DNA from: Streptomyces sp. NBC_01237 | GTDB lineage: Bacteria > Actinomycetota > Actinomycetes > Streptomycetales > Streptomycetaceae | NCBI RefSeq assembly: GCF_035917275.1 | Contig: NZ_CP108508.1 | Coordinates: 3,658,001 to 3,722,000 of the forward strand | Length of the DNA stretch: 64,000 bases | Direction: 5' to 3' | In this document: positions 1 to 8,303 of the stretch, one piece after another | How positions within the stretch are numbered: the first letter of the stretch is position 1 | How the letters are laid out: each line of letters begins with the position of its first letter | Program-made: the position numbers and the translations under genes | The notes under the pieces: model-generated | The model's database searches: none | Seen by the model: only the letters and a program-made list of their open reading frames with translations | Told to the model about the DNA's origin: nothing

Positions 1-260
1 CGGACGTCCACGGATTCCATTCGGTCCGTTTCCGCGTCCGGGTCGACGTCGGGCCCCGCCTCCTCGGCGGTGCGCTCCCGCAGCTCCTTGGCGTATCGGC
101 GCTCCATTGCCGCCCGTCCGGACAGCAGCCGGATGGCGGTACTGAAGCGTTCCGTAGGACGGGCTTCGTTGAGCTCGTCCTGCCTGCGGAGCCACATCGG
201 CACCAAGTAGGCGGCCCAGGCCCCGACGATGACTGCGTAGATCAGGCCGCTGCTGCTCAC
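1..260 (-). CDS. sepX: SepX/GlpR-type cell-division membrane protein (5' part only)
   Basis: N-terminal 86 codons of a gene that runs off the left edge. The product begins MSSSGLIYAVIVGAWAAYLV, a single hydrophobic segment, followed by PMWLRRQDELNEARPTERFS and a charged ERRYAKELRERT stretch. This matches my memory of the SepX start in Streptomyces (GlpR in Corynebacterium), a membrane protein that partners the MoeA-like protein Glp in septation and polar growth. The GTG at 258-260 was chosen because it gives the family start; a second GTG lies two codons upstream (264-266). The glp/moeA gene of the pair lies in the same gene string about 2 kb upstream, which supports the call. Only the N-terminus is visible, so the C-terminal part cannot be judged. 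Confidence 0.8.
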   Translation of the reverse strand, partial: MSSSGLIYAVIVGAWAAYLVPMWLRRQDELNEARPTERFSTAIRLLSGRAAMERRYAKELRERTAEEAGPDVDPDAETDRMESVDV

Positions 261-362
261 GCTCACACCGTAGAGGGGTTTGCGCGGAGGTATCCGCCAA
301 TTGGATCGGTGTGTCGCACGATCCGGCTGATGTCACGGACTTTTTTTGTGATTGTTTAGATC

Positions 363-387
363 AACGAGTGATGTTTGTGAACTCGTT
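363..387. promoter_or_regulatory. 7-bp inverted repeat in the sepX upstream region
   Basis: AACGAGT and ACTCGTT flank an 11-base AT-rich spacer within the A/T-rich 320-417 stretch, the only low-GC patch here. It lies about 100 bp upstream of the sepX start and 30 bp downstream of the GNAT stop. It could be an operator or a weak transcript end. No U-tract follows on either strand, so an operator is slightly preferred. The regulator is unknown. Confidence 0.3.
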
Positions 388-417
388 AGTGGTCACGTCT
401 CGATCAAATTCGAACAC

Positions 418-1050
418 TTATTTCATTTCCTCAGGGCCATGAGGTGTTCTCGGCCACGCCTGACGCCAGCGCCGGAGCAGCCCGTCGGGCACCTCCTCGG
501 CCGTCAGGGCGAAGATCAGGTGGTCCCGCCACGCCCCGTCGATGTGGAGATAGCGCGGCCGCAGCCCTTCCGCGCGGAATCCGAGTTTCTCCACGACCCT
601 TCGGCTGGGCCTGTTCTCGGGGCGGATGCACACCTCGATACGGTGCAGACCGACCGTGCGGAAGCAGTGGTCGACGGCGAGGGCGACGGCCGTGGGCATC
701 ACACCGCGGCCCGCCACACTCTGGTCGACCCAGTAGCCGACGTGTCCGGAACACATCGAGCCCCAGGTGATCCCCGCCACCGTCAGCTGCCCCACGAGCC
801 GGCCCTCGTACTCGATGGCGAAGGGCAGCATCCGGCCCGCGTTCGCCTCGGAGCGCAGATGACGGACCATCTGGCGATAGGTGGGGCGCTGCGCCATCGG
901 ACCACCGGGGGCGGGCGGCGGGACGGTCGCCTCCCAGGGGCGCAGCCATTCGCGGTTACGCCGGTTGACCTCGCGCCACATCCGCTGGTCGCGCAGCTTG
1001 ATCGGGCGGAGGACGATCTCGCCGTCGGTCAGGATCACCGGCCAGGTCAA
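418..1050 (-). CDS. GNAT acetyltransferase, RimJ/RimL type
   Basis: 210-residue GNAT-fold protein of the RimJ/RimL group, which transfers acetyl from acetyl-CoA to a protein N-terminus or small amine. The order is N-terminal LRPIKLRDQRMWREVNRRNREWLRPW, then the V-G-Y-W-V and GRGVMPTAVALAVDHCF segments (acetyl-CoA pyrophosphate loop region, about residues 125-150), then IRPENRPSRRVVEKLGFRAEG, the usual asparagine and C-terminal GNAT signature. The TTG at 1050 is the start used; a CTG overlapping the moaB stop (1057-1059) gives LNALTWPV and is a plausible alternative. It sits five bases after moaB and is probably co-transcribed with the Moco/glp string. The substrate is unknown. Confidence 0.85.
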   Translation of the reverse strand: MTWPVILTDGEIVLRPIKLRDQRMWREVNRRNREWLRPWEATVPPPAPGGPMAQRPTYRQMVRHLRSEANAGRMLPFAIEYEGRLVGQLTVAGITWGSMCSGHVGYWVDQSVAGRGVMPTAVALAVDHCFRTVGLHRIEVCIRPENRPSRRVVEKLGFRAEGLRPRYLHIDGAWRDHLIFALTAEEVPDGLLRRWRQAWPRTPHGPEEMK

Positions 1051-1055
1051 AGCGT

Positions 1056-1667
1056 TCAGCTCGGGCTCCCCGGTCGGGGGTGATCGCCGCCGCGCAGCTG
1101 GTCGACGGCGTGCACCAGCAGCCGGCCCAGCACCGCGAGTCCGTCGCGCACCCCGCCGGTGGAACCCGGCAGGTTGACGATCAGGGTGCCGCCGGCGACT
1201 CCCGCGACACCGCGGGAGAGGGCCGCGGTGGGGACCTTGTCGCGGCCCTCGGCACGGATCGCCTCGGGAATGCCCGGGACCTCGTGGTCGAGGACGCGGC
1301 GGGTGGCCTCGGGGGTCCGGTCGGTGGGCGAGATGCCCGTACCACCGGTCGTGATGATCACGTCGTACCCGGCGGCGGCCCCGGCCCGCAGGGCCTCCTC
1401 CACCGGATCGCCGTCGGGCACCACCCGCGGACCGTCGACGGCGAAGCCCAGGCCGGTGAGCGCCTCCGCGATGAGCGGGCCGCCCTTGTCCGCGTAGACA
1501 CCGGCCGCCGCGCGGTTGGACGCGGTCACCACGAGCGCGGTGTACGGGGTCACCGGTGCGCCGCCGAGCGGGGGCTCCGTGGCACCGGGCGAAGGGGCCG
1601 CCCCGGGCGGAGAGGCCGCTCCGGACGAGGGTGTCGGTTCGGGCGGAGGTGTGGCGGACGCCGTCAT
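1056..1667 (-). CDS. moaB: Molybdopterin biosynthesis MoaB/MogA family protein
   Basis: MoCF/MPT-binding domain protein that adenylylates molybdopterin before molybdenum insertion. The domain starts near residue 40 (YTALVVTASNRAAAGVYADK) and carries the family motif TTGGTGISPTDRTPEAT and a late LIVNLPGSTGGVRDGL segment. About 38 extra residues rich in Pro, Ser and Ala precede the domain, so the true start may be internal; the ATG at 1667 is kept because it overlaps the moaC stop (ATGA). Neighbours moaC and moeA/glp make a compact Moco block. The molybdopterin oxidoreductase at 16-18 kb is an obvious client in this window. Confidence 0.9.
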   Translation of the reverse strand: MTASATPPPEPTPSSGAASPPGAAPSPGATEPPLGGAPVTPYTALVVTASNRAAAGVYADKGGPLIAEALTGLGFAVDGPRVVPDGDPVEEALRAGAAAGYDVIITTGGTGISPTDRTPEATRRVLDHEVPGIPEAIRAEGRDKVPTAALSRGVAGVAGGTLIVNLPGSTGGVRDGLAVLGRLLVHAVDQLRGGDHPRPGSPS

Positions 1668-2164
1668 GCGCCCGCTCCCTCCGGCGCGGAGCGCCGGTAG
1701 TCGCCGGACTTGCCGCCCGACTTCGCCTCGACCCGCACGTCGGTGATCACCGCGCTCTTGTCCACCGCCTTGACCATGTCGATCACGGTGAGCGCGGCGA
1801 CCGAGACGGCGGTCAGTGCCTCCATCTCCACGCCCGTACGGTCCGTGGTCCGCACGGTGGCCAGGATCTCCACCGCGTCGTCGGCGACGCTCAGGTCGAC
1901 CTTCACACCGGAGACGGCGAGCGGGTGGCAGAGCGGGATCAGGTCCGGGGTGCGCTTGGCTCCCATGATCCCGGCGATCCTGGCCGTCGCGAGGGCGTCG
2001 CCCTTGGGGACTCCCTCGCCGCGGAGCAGTTCGATGACGCGCGGCGAGACGAGGACCCGGCCGCTGGCCCGGGCGACGCGCGTGGTGACGTCCTTGTCCG
2101 ACACATCGACCATGCGGGCCGCGCCCACCTCGTCGATGTGCGTCAGCCTGTTCTGCGTACTCAA
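1664..2164 (-). CDS. moaC: Cyclic pyranopterin monophosphate synthase MoaC
   Basis: 166 residues, normal length for MoaC, which turns the MoaA product into cyclic pyranopterin monophosphate in Moco synthesis. Family segments visible are LTHIDEVGAARMVDVSDKD at the N-terminus, GIMGAKRTPDLIPLCHPL (the conserved active-site region), and GVEMEALTAVSVAALTVIDMVKAVDK near the end. The stop overlaps the moaB start by four bases. About 125 bp separates it from moeA/glp upstream. No moaA, moaD or moaE is present in this window, so early and sulfur-transfer steps must be encoded elsewhere. Confidence 0.95.
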   Translation of the reverse strand: MSTQNRLTHIDEVGAARMVDVSDKDVTTRVARASGRVLVSPRVIELLRGEGVPKGDALATARIAGIMGAKRTPDLIPLCHPLAVSGVKVDLSVADDAVEILATVRTTDRTGVEMEALTAVSVAALTVIDMVKAVDKSAVITDVRVEAKSGGKSGDYRRSAPEGAGA

Positions 2165-2289
2165 CTAACTCCGCCTAGCGGTAGGGCGCCGGTGGCCCGC
2201 CAGGTCCGCACCGGGGTGCGGGCCGGGGGCCCGGGGGGTGTCCCCCGGGAAGGCACAGCGGCAGACACCGTACCGCCACCGGGCGGCGA

Positions 2290-3600
2290 TCAGCGGAGCA
2301 GGATCACCTCGGTATCCGTGCCGGGCGCGGCGGAGGTGACGTCCTCGGGCACCACGATCAGTGCGTCGGCCTGGGCGAGGGCGGCGATCAGATGCGATCC
2401 GGAACCGCCGACGGGGGTGACGGTGCCCTCCTCGGCGTCGTACGTACCGCGCAGGAACTGGCGGCGGCCGGCCGGTGAGGAGAGCGCCTTGTCGGCCTTC
2501 AGCGTGGCCCGTGCCGTGGGCCGGTGGACATCCTTCAGGCCCATCAGCGCGCGGATCGCGGGCCGTACGAACAGTTCGAAGGAGACATAGCTGGAGACCG
2601 GGTTGCCCGGCAGGGCCAGCAGCGGAGTGTGGTCCGGGCCGATCGAGCCGAAGCCCTGCGGCTTGCCCGGCTGCATGGCGAGCTTCCGGAAGTCGATGCC
2701 GCTGCCCGGCTCGTCCTCGTCCCCGACGGAGGACAGGGCCTCCTTGACCACGTCGTAGGCGCCGACGCTGACGCCTCCCGTGGTGACCACGATGTCGGCG
2801 CGGATCAGCTGGTCCTCGATCGTGGCCCGCAGCGTCTCCGCGTCGTCGGCCACCGCCCCGACCCGGTAGGCGATGGCGCCGGCGTCCCGGGCGGCGGCCG
2901 TCAGCGCGAAGCTGTTGGAGTCGTAGATCTGGCCACCGGTCAGCGTCTCGCCCGGCTGCACCAGTTCGCTGCCGGTGGACAGGACGACGACCCGTGGGCG
3001 GGGCCGTACGACCACGGTCGCGCAGCCGATCGCGGCGAGCAGCCCGATCTGTGCCGGGCCGACGATCGAACCGGCGCGCAGGGCCAGATCCCCCGGCTGG
3101 ACATCGCTGCCGCGGGCCCGGACGTGGGCACGGGCCTCGACCGGCCGGTGGACGTGGACCTCGCCGCCGGCGCCCTCGGGCGCGTCGCTGTGGGCGCGCA
3201 TGGCGGCGGCCGGGCCTTCGCCCGTGCCGCCGTCGGTCCACTCGACCGGGACGACGGCCTCGGCGCCCGCGGGCAGCGGTGCGCCGGTCATGATGCGGGC
3301 GGCCTGCCCCGGCCCCACGACCTGATCGCCCGTCAGTCCGGCGCTGCCCGCCGCGACATCGCCGATGACGGTGAGGACGGCGGGGAACTCCTCGCTGGCG
3401 CCCTCGACATCGGCCACCCGGACCGCGTAGCCGTCCATCGAGCTGTTGTCGAAGGGCGGCAGGGCGATCTCCACGACGACGTCCTTGACGAGGACACAGC
3501 CCTGCGCGTCGGGCAGCTGCAACTCGATGGGTTCGAGCGGCCTCACCGCGCCGAGAATGTCGTCCAGGTGCTCGTCCACCGACCAGATCGTGCTGCTCAA
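2290..3600 (-). CDS. moeA: MoeA-family molybdotransferase / gephyrin-like Glp
   Basis: 436 residues with the MoeA layout: N-terminal MSSTIWSVDEHLDDILGAVRP, the conserved PPFDNSSMDGYAVR segment, MTGAPLPAGAEAVV, a MoCF domain with VVVLSTGSELV, the TTGGVSVGAYDVVKEAL motif and PGNPVSSYVSFELFV. MoeA inserts molybdate into adenylylated molybdopterin. In Actinobacteria a MoeA paralogue, Glp, binds FtsZ and the SepX/GlpR membrane receptor, and this copy lies in the same gene string as sepX, so Glp is as likely a role as catalysis. The TTG at 3600 was chosen because GAGGAG lies ten bases upstream and the start is five bases after the galU stop. The reading frame continues open upstream into galU, which is a chance extension. 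Confidence 0.9.
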   Translation of the reverse strand: MSSTIWSVDEHLDDILGAVRPLEPIELQLPDAQGCVLVKDVVVEIALPPFDNSSMDGYAVRVADVEGASEEFPAVLTVIGDVAAGSAGLTGDQVVGPGQAARIMTGAPLPAGAEAVVPVEWTDGGTGEGPAAAMRAHSDAPEGAGGEVHVHRPVEARAHVRARGSDVQPGDLALRAGSIVGPAQIGLLAAIGCATVVVRPRPRVVVLSTGSELVQPGETLTGGQIYDSNSFALTAAARDAGAIAYRVGAVADDAETLRATIEDQLIRADIVVTTGGVSVGAYDVVKEALSSVGDEDEPGSGIDFRKLAMQPGKPQGFGSIGPDHTPLLALPGNPVSSYVSFELFVRPAIRALMGLKDVHRPTARATLKADKALSSPAGRRQFLRGTYDAEEGTVTPVGGSGSHLIAALAQADALIVVPEDVTSAAPGTDTEVILLR

Positions 3601-3604
3601 GGTG

Positions 3605-4507
3605 TTACATCTCCTCGGTGACGTATCTGCGGAGCCAGGTCCGGAAGTCCGGTCCCAGATCTTCACGTTCGCACGCGAGTCTGACAATGGCACGCAGATA
3701 GTCGCCGCGGTCACCGGTGTCATACCTGCGGCCCTTGAAGACGACGCCGTGCACGGGCCCGCCGATCTTCTCGTCGGCGGCGAGCAGCTGGAGGGCGTCG
3801 GTGAGCTGGATCTCGCCTCCGCGGCCCGGCTCGGTGTGACGCAGTATGTCGAAGATCGCGGGGTCCAGGACATACCGGCCGATGATCGCCAGATTGCTGG
3901 GCGCGTCGGCCGGGTCCGGCTTCTCCACCAGGTCGGTGATGCGGACGACGTCGCCGTCGACGGTGGCGTCCGCCGCGGCACAGCCGTACTGATGGATCTG
4001 GGCCGGGTCGACCTCCATCAGCGCGATGACGCTGCCGCCCTCACGCTCCTGGATCTCCACCATCCGGGCCAGCAGCGGGTCGCGCGGGTCGATCAGGTCG
4101 TCACCGAGCAGCACCGCGAACGGCTGGTCCCCGACGTGCGGCGCCGCACACAGGACGGCGTGCCCCAGACCGCGCGGGTCGCCCTGACGCACGTAGTGCA
4201 TGGTGGCGAGATCGCTGGACTCCTGGACCTTGGACAGCCGTTCGGCGTCTCCCTTGCGGGTGAGCGCGGACTCCAGCTCGTAGTTGCGGTCGAAGTGGTC
4301 CTCAAGGGGACGCTTGTTGCGCCCGGTGATCATCAGCACGTCGGAGAGGCCCGCGCCCACGGCCTCCTCGACGACATACTGGATCGCGGGCTTGTCGACA
4401 ACCGGCAGCATCTCCTTGGGAGTGGCCTTGGTCGCCGGAAGGAAGCGGGTGCCAAGACCGGCTGCCGGAATAACGGCTTTGCTGATCCTGGGGGACGGCT
4501 GATTCAT
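3605..4507 (-). CDS. galU: UTP-glucose-1-phosphate uridylyltransferase
   Basis: 300 residues, normal GalU length. It makes UDP-glucose from UTP and glucose-1-phosphate for cell-wall glycans and trehalose. The N-terminal nucleotide loop AVIPAAGLGTRFLPATKATPKEMLP, the uridine-binding QYVVEEAVGAG, the HYVRQGDPRGLGHAVLCA segment and VDPAQIHQYGCAAAD are all present. The ATG at 4507 is the family start; the frame stays open further upstream but there it would overlap the divergent cyclo-ligase region. galU heads the minus-strand string galU-moeA-moaC-moaB-GNAT-sepX. The region between it and the divergent gene must hold both promoters. Confidence 0.95.
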   Translation of the reverse strand: MNQPSPRISKAVIPAAGLGTRFLPATKATPKEMLPVVDKPAIQYVVEEAVGAGLSDVLMITGRNKRPLEDHFDRNYELESALTRKGDAERLSKVQESSDLATMHYVRQGDPRGLGHAVLCAAPHVGDQPFAVLLGDDLIDPRDPLLARMVEIQEREGGSVIALMEVDPAQIHQYGCAAADATVDGDVVRITDLVEKPDPADAPSNLAIIGRYVLDPAIFDILRHTEPGRGGEIQLTDALQLLAADEKIGGPVHGVVFKGRRYDTGDRGDYLRAIVRLACEREDLGPDFRTWLRRYVTEEM

Positions 4508-4571
4508 GCGCAGAACGATAACTGGTGCGCATGGGCGGAAGATGATCCTTCGGTTAACTTTGGCCTTAAAT

Positions 4572-5195
4572 ATGCCCATACGAGAATCAGGCGAGTCACC
4601 CTTGAATACTGACAAGTCCGGAAAGGTGTCCCTTCGGGGCGAACGACTCGCCGCGCGAGCGCTCCTGACCATGGAAGACGTCGCCCGCACCGCCGCGGTT
4701 CTCTCCTCCGCCGCACTGCGCCTCCCCGAGCTGGCCGAGGCCCGCACGGTCGCCGCGTATGTCTCCGTAGGACGCGAACCGGGCACCCGCGCGCTGCTGG
4801 ACGCGCTGCGCACGCGGGGCGTACGGGTGCTGCTTCCGGTGCTCCTGCCGGACAACGATCTGGACTGGGCGCCGTACGAGGGCGCCGAGCGTCTCGTACC
4901 GGCCGGGCGCGGGCTGCTGGAGCCGGACGGGGCCCGTCTCGGGCCCGCCGCGGTCCTCGACGCCGACGCCGTCCTGCTGCCCGGTCTCGCGGTGGACGCG
5001 CACGGGATGCGGCTGGGCCGGGGCGGCGGGAGCTACGACCGGGTGCTGGCCAGGCTGTCGGCGGCCGGGGCGCACCCGGCACTGGTCGTCCTGCTGTACG
5101 ACGACGAGGTGGTCGCGCAGGTCCCGCGGGAACCGCACGACCACCCCGTGGACGCCGTGGTGACCCCGGCCGGAACGCGCCGCTTCACCGCCTGA
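4572..5195 (+). CDS. 5-formyltetrahydrofolate cyclo-ligase
   Basis: About 207 residues of the MTHFS/YgfA family, which uses ATP to convert 5-formyl-THF to 5,10-methenyl-THF in one-carbon metabolism. Visible family features are KVSLRGERLAARALL at the N-terminus, VAAYVSVGREPGTRALLDALR, and the nucleotide-binding GMRLGRGGGSYDRVLARL near residue 140. The start is uncertain: ATG 4572 is used, but TTG 4602 or GTG 4626 would still keep the whole domain, and no start has a strong Shine-Dalgarno. It is divergent from galU and ends at a good hairpin shared with the convergent acylase gene. Confidence 0.92.
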   Translation: MPIRESGESPLNTDKSGKVSLRGERLAARALLTMEDVARTAAVLSSAALRLPELAEARTVAAYVSVGREPGTRALLDALRTRGVRVLLPVLLPDNDLDWAPYEGAERLVPAGRGLLEPDGARLGPAAVLDADAVLLPGLAVDAHGMRLGRGGGSYDRVLARLSAAGAHPALVVLLYDDEVVAQVPREPHDHPVDAVVTPAGTRRFTA

Positions 5196-5234
5196 GCGAC
5201 CCGGCCGGGCCGTCTCGCAGGCGGGCACTCTCAC

Positions 5235-5265
5235 GGCCGGTCCGCCTCACGGAGGCGGTCCGGCC
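5235..5265. terminator. Bidirectional hairpin between convergent genes
   Basis: The arms GGCCGG-T-CCGCCT and AGGCGG-T-CCGGCC pair over 12 bp with one T-T mismatch and a five-base loop. It lies between the cyclo-ligase stop (5195) and the acylase stop (5343). There is no clear U-tract, as is common in Streptomyces. Confidence 0.6.
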
Positions 5266-5342
5266 CGCCAGGTTCACGGGCCGGCCGGTGGTGAGCCCGG
5301 CGGGGGAGGGACGGCTTCAGCGCCGCTCCCCCGCCCGCTCCC

Positions 5343-8087
5343 CTACGGCTTGAGCGTCAGCGTGTCGACCGTGGCCTGGCCGACCGCGTTCGTCCCGAAG
5401 GACCAGTCGAGCAGTTCGCCGTCGACCCACTTCTCGGTCTGATCGGTGTAGTGCGCGCTGAACGCGTGCCCGGAGGCGCCGGAGAGGTTGATCCAGCGGG
5501 ACTTGTCCCAGTCCCCCACGTTGACGACCATCCGCATCGACGGCACCCAGATGACCTCGTAGCCGCCCGCCGCGTTCCAGCCGGTGGCGTTGACCGCGGC
5601 CTCGCCGCCGCCGAGGTTCCAGGGGCCGCGGTTGAGGGCCCGCTGGAGAAGACCGGGGCCTTCGGTACCGAGGGTCTGGTTCTTCAGCGTCAGCTGGTGC
5701 AGCCGGCCCCAGCTCCAGGTGCTGATGTCCTTGCCGAGCTTGGCGGTCAGCTCCCAGCGGGCGTCCTCCATGGCCTGGGCGAAGAGGTCGTCGCGGTTGT
5801 CGAGCGCTTCGTCGCGGCCCTTGGCGGGCACCTTCCACCACTCGTTGTCCTGGTCGTCCACGATGTTCTGGACCACCTGGTACCAGCGGTCGCCGCCGTC
5901 CGGCTGCGCCGAGTCCGGGTCGCGCTGGCCGCATTCCCGTACGAGCTTGTGCTGCTCGTCCACCGGGCCCGTACTGACGGCCGGGCGGACGTTGAGGCAG
6001 TCGCCCTTGGCCCGCAGCTCCTTGGGCAGCTTGTTGCCGAAGGCCAGCCTGAGGATGTTGCTCCAGACGCCGTTGAAGTACGCGGCGGCGGCCGAGTCGG
6101 ACTCCTGGGTGTAGTCCCAGCCCTCCAGCAGCTTCTGTGCCTCGCGCACGCTCTTGTCGGAGATGTTGATCTTCAGCAGCTCGGGCACCAGCAGCGCGGC
6201 GATCTCGCTGGTGTTGTCCATCTGCATCTTCTGCATGTCGTCGGTCGAGATCTTCTCGCCACCCTTGATCTTCGACGCGATGAGGTCGTTGATCCGCTGG
6301 CTGCGGGTGCCGTAGCCCCAGTCCTTGGTGAGCAGGTGGGGGTACTTCTTCTCGTCGATGACCGCCTGGTTGGCGGTGACGATGTAGCCGCGCTTCGGGT
6401 TGTACTCGTAGGGCAGCTCGTCGAACGGGATCGGGTCCTTCTTCCAGCCGTACTCCGAGGTCCAGCCGGGGCTCGGCATCGTGCCGTCGCCCTGGACACG
6501 GACCGGGATCCGGCCGGGTGCCTGGTATCCGATGTTGCCCTTGACGTCCGCGTAGATCAGGTTCTGCGAGGGGACCTCGAAGTGCTCGGCCGCCGCCCGG
6601 AAGGTCGTGAAGTCCTTGGCGCGGTTGAGCTCGAAGACGGCGTCCATGGACTTGCCGGCGTCCAGCGCGGTCCACTTCAGGGCGACCGCGTAACCGGCCG
6701 CGCGGTCGGGCGCGGCGTTGGTGACGGGGGCCTTCTGGCCGACCTTCGCCAGCTCCTTGCTGCGGTCGGAGACGAGTGGCCCGTTGTTGGTCTCCCGCAC
6801 CGTGATGTGCCGGGTCCGCCCACCGGCGACCTTGATGGTCTCCTCGCGGGTGGTGAACGGCTTCACCTTGCCGTCGTACTGGTAGCCGTCGCCGGAGACC
6901 TTCTCCAGGAAGAGGTCCGTGACGTCCGCGCCGAGGTTGGTGAAGCCCCAGGCGATGTCCTGGTTGTGACCGATGATCACACCGGGCATGCCGGAGAAGG
7001 TGTAACCCGCGGTGTCGTACTGGCAGGACTTCGAGAGCGTCCGGCAGTGCAGCCCCATCTGGTACCAGAGCGAGGGCAGCATCGGCGCCAGGTGCGGGTC
7101 GTTGGCCAGCAGCGGCTTGTCGGTCGTCGTGTACTTCCCGGAGACGACCCAGGAGTTCGATCCGATGCCACTGCCGTTCGGGCCGAGCAGCGCGGGGATC
7201 TTGTCGAGGGTGTCGGAGAGCGCGGAGAGCTGGGTGTTCAGGCCCTCCGTGGCGTCCGCCGCCGTGTCCGAGCCGATGCCGTCCGAGGAGGGCTGGGCAG
7301 CCGGGTCGAACTTGCCGGTGGCCGAGGAGACCGCGCCCTCGCCGACGATCGGCTCGTGGTCCTTGGGGTAGGCCGGGTAGAGGTCCTTGATCTGGTCCTC
7401 GTCGAGCCTGCTGGTCAACAGCGAACGGTCGATCTCGTCCTGCATGTTGCCGCGCAGGTCCCAGGCCATCGCCTTGAGCCAGGCCACCGAGTCGACCGGG
7501 GTCCACTCGGTGGGCTTGTAGTCGTTGGTCAGGCCCAGCGCCGCGTACTCGACGGAGATGTCCTTGCCGTCCTTGCCCTTCAGATACGCGTTGACGCCCT
7601 CCGCGTACGCCTGGAGGTTCTTCTTGGTGTCCTCGTCCAGGACGGAGTCGTACTCCTTCTGCGCGACCTTGCGCCAGCCGAGCGTGCGCAGGAAGGCATC
7701 GGTCTCCACCTGTCCGGAACCGAACATCTCGGAGAGCCGGCCGGACGTCATATGACGGCGGACGTCCATCTCCCAGAAGCGGTCCTGCGCCTGGACGAAG
7801 CCCTGGGCGCGGAAGAGGTCGGCGTCGGAGTCCGCGTAGATCTGCGGGACTCCATAACTGTCGCGTTTGACTTCGACGCTCTCGGAGAGACCGTCGAGCT
7901 TGATCGAGCCGGTCGTCTGCGGGTACGAGGCCCGCACGGTGGACACGGACCAGTACGCGCCGTACCCGACACCCGCGACAAGCGCCAGCACCAGGACGAT
8001 CACGAGCAGGCGGGCACGTCGCCCCTTCTTCCTGCCGGGCTTCTTCGCGTCGGAAGGGCCGGAAGAGGCGGTTGTATTGGCGGGCAT
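5343..8087 (-). CDS. Penicillin acylase family protein (S45 Ntn-hydrolase), membrane-anchored or secreted
   Basis: 914 residues. Residues 1-23 are charged (KKPGRKKGRRAR), then a hydrophobic segment LLVIVLVLALVAGVGYGAYW anchors or exports the protein. The body matches the S45 family (penicillin G, cephalosporin and acyl-homoserine-lactone acylases): YGVPQIYADSDADLFRAQGFVQAQDRFWEMDVRRH starts the alpha chain, and SNSWVVSGKYTTTDKPLLANDPHLAP near residue 310 marks the usual autocleavage point, where Ser becomes the N-terminal nucleophile. The beta chain carries FTNLGADVTDLFLEKV and the conserved late Asn/Arg segments. The acyl substrate cannot be told from sequence; quorum quenching, lipid or antibiotic side chains are all possible. 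The ATG at 8087 is preferred; the frame is open far upstream, but that part is not homologous. Confidence 0.9.
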   Translation of the reverse strand: MPANTTASSGPSDAKKPGRKKGRRARLLVIVLVLALVAGVGYGAYWSVSTVRASYPQTTGSIKLDGLSESVEVKRDSYGVPQIYADSDADLFRAQGFVQAQDRFWEMDVRRHMTSGRLSEMFGSGQVETDAFLRTLGWRKVAQKEYDSVLDEDTKKNLQAYAEGVNAYLKGKDGKDISVEYAALGLTNDYKPTEWTPVDSVAWLKAMAWDLRGNMQDEIDRSLLTSRLDEDQIKDLYPAYPKDHEPIVGEGAVSSATGKFDPAAQPSSDGIGSDTAADATEGLNTQLSALSDTLDKIPALLGPNGSGIGSNSWVVSGKYTTTDKPLLANDPHLAPMLPSLWYQMGLHCRTLSKSCQYDTAGYTFSGMPGVIIGHNQDIAWGFTNLGADVTDLFLEKVSGDGYQYDGKVKPFTTREETIKVAGGRTRHITVRETNNGPLVSDRSKELAKVGQKAPVTNAAPDRAAGYAVALKWTALDAGKSMDAVFELNRAKDFTTFRAAAEHFEVPSQNLIYADVKGNIGYQAPGRIPVRVQGDGTMPSPGWTSEYGWKKDPIPFDELPYEYNPKRGYIVTANQAVIDEKKYPHLLTKDWGYGTRSQRINDLIASKIKGGEKISTDDMQKMQMDNTSEIAALLVPELLKINISDKSVREAQKLLEGWDYTQESDSAAAAYFNGVWSNILRLAFGNKLPKELRAKGDCLNVRPAVSTGPVDEQHKLVRECGQRDPDSAQPDGGDRWYQVVQNIVDDQDNEWWKVPAKGRDEALDNRDDLFAQAMEDARWELTAKLGKDISTWSWGRLHQLTLKNQTLGTEGPGLLQRALNRGPWNLGGGEAAVNATGWNAAGGYEVIWVPSMRMVVNVGDWDKSRWINLSGASGHAFSAHYTDQTEKWVDGELLDWSFGTNAVGQATVDTLTLKP

Positions 8088-8303
8088 CGCTGTCCTTCGA
8101 GGGGCAGGGTGGTCCTGGGAGTGCAGGAGCAACCATAGGCGCAGCGCCGAAGCCACTCGGACGCGGTATCGGGATGCCTCCAAATGCGTTGCGCTCGTAC
8201 GAACACTCGAACGCGTCAAGAAAACGTTAAAGATTAGGTAAGGTAACGAAGTACTGGCCACCGGAGGCCGATCCGGCAGGCGTACGCAGGGAAGGAACGG
8301 ACC

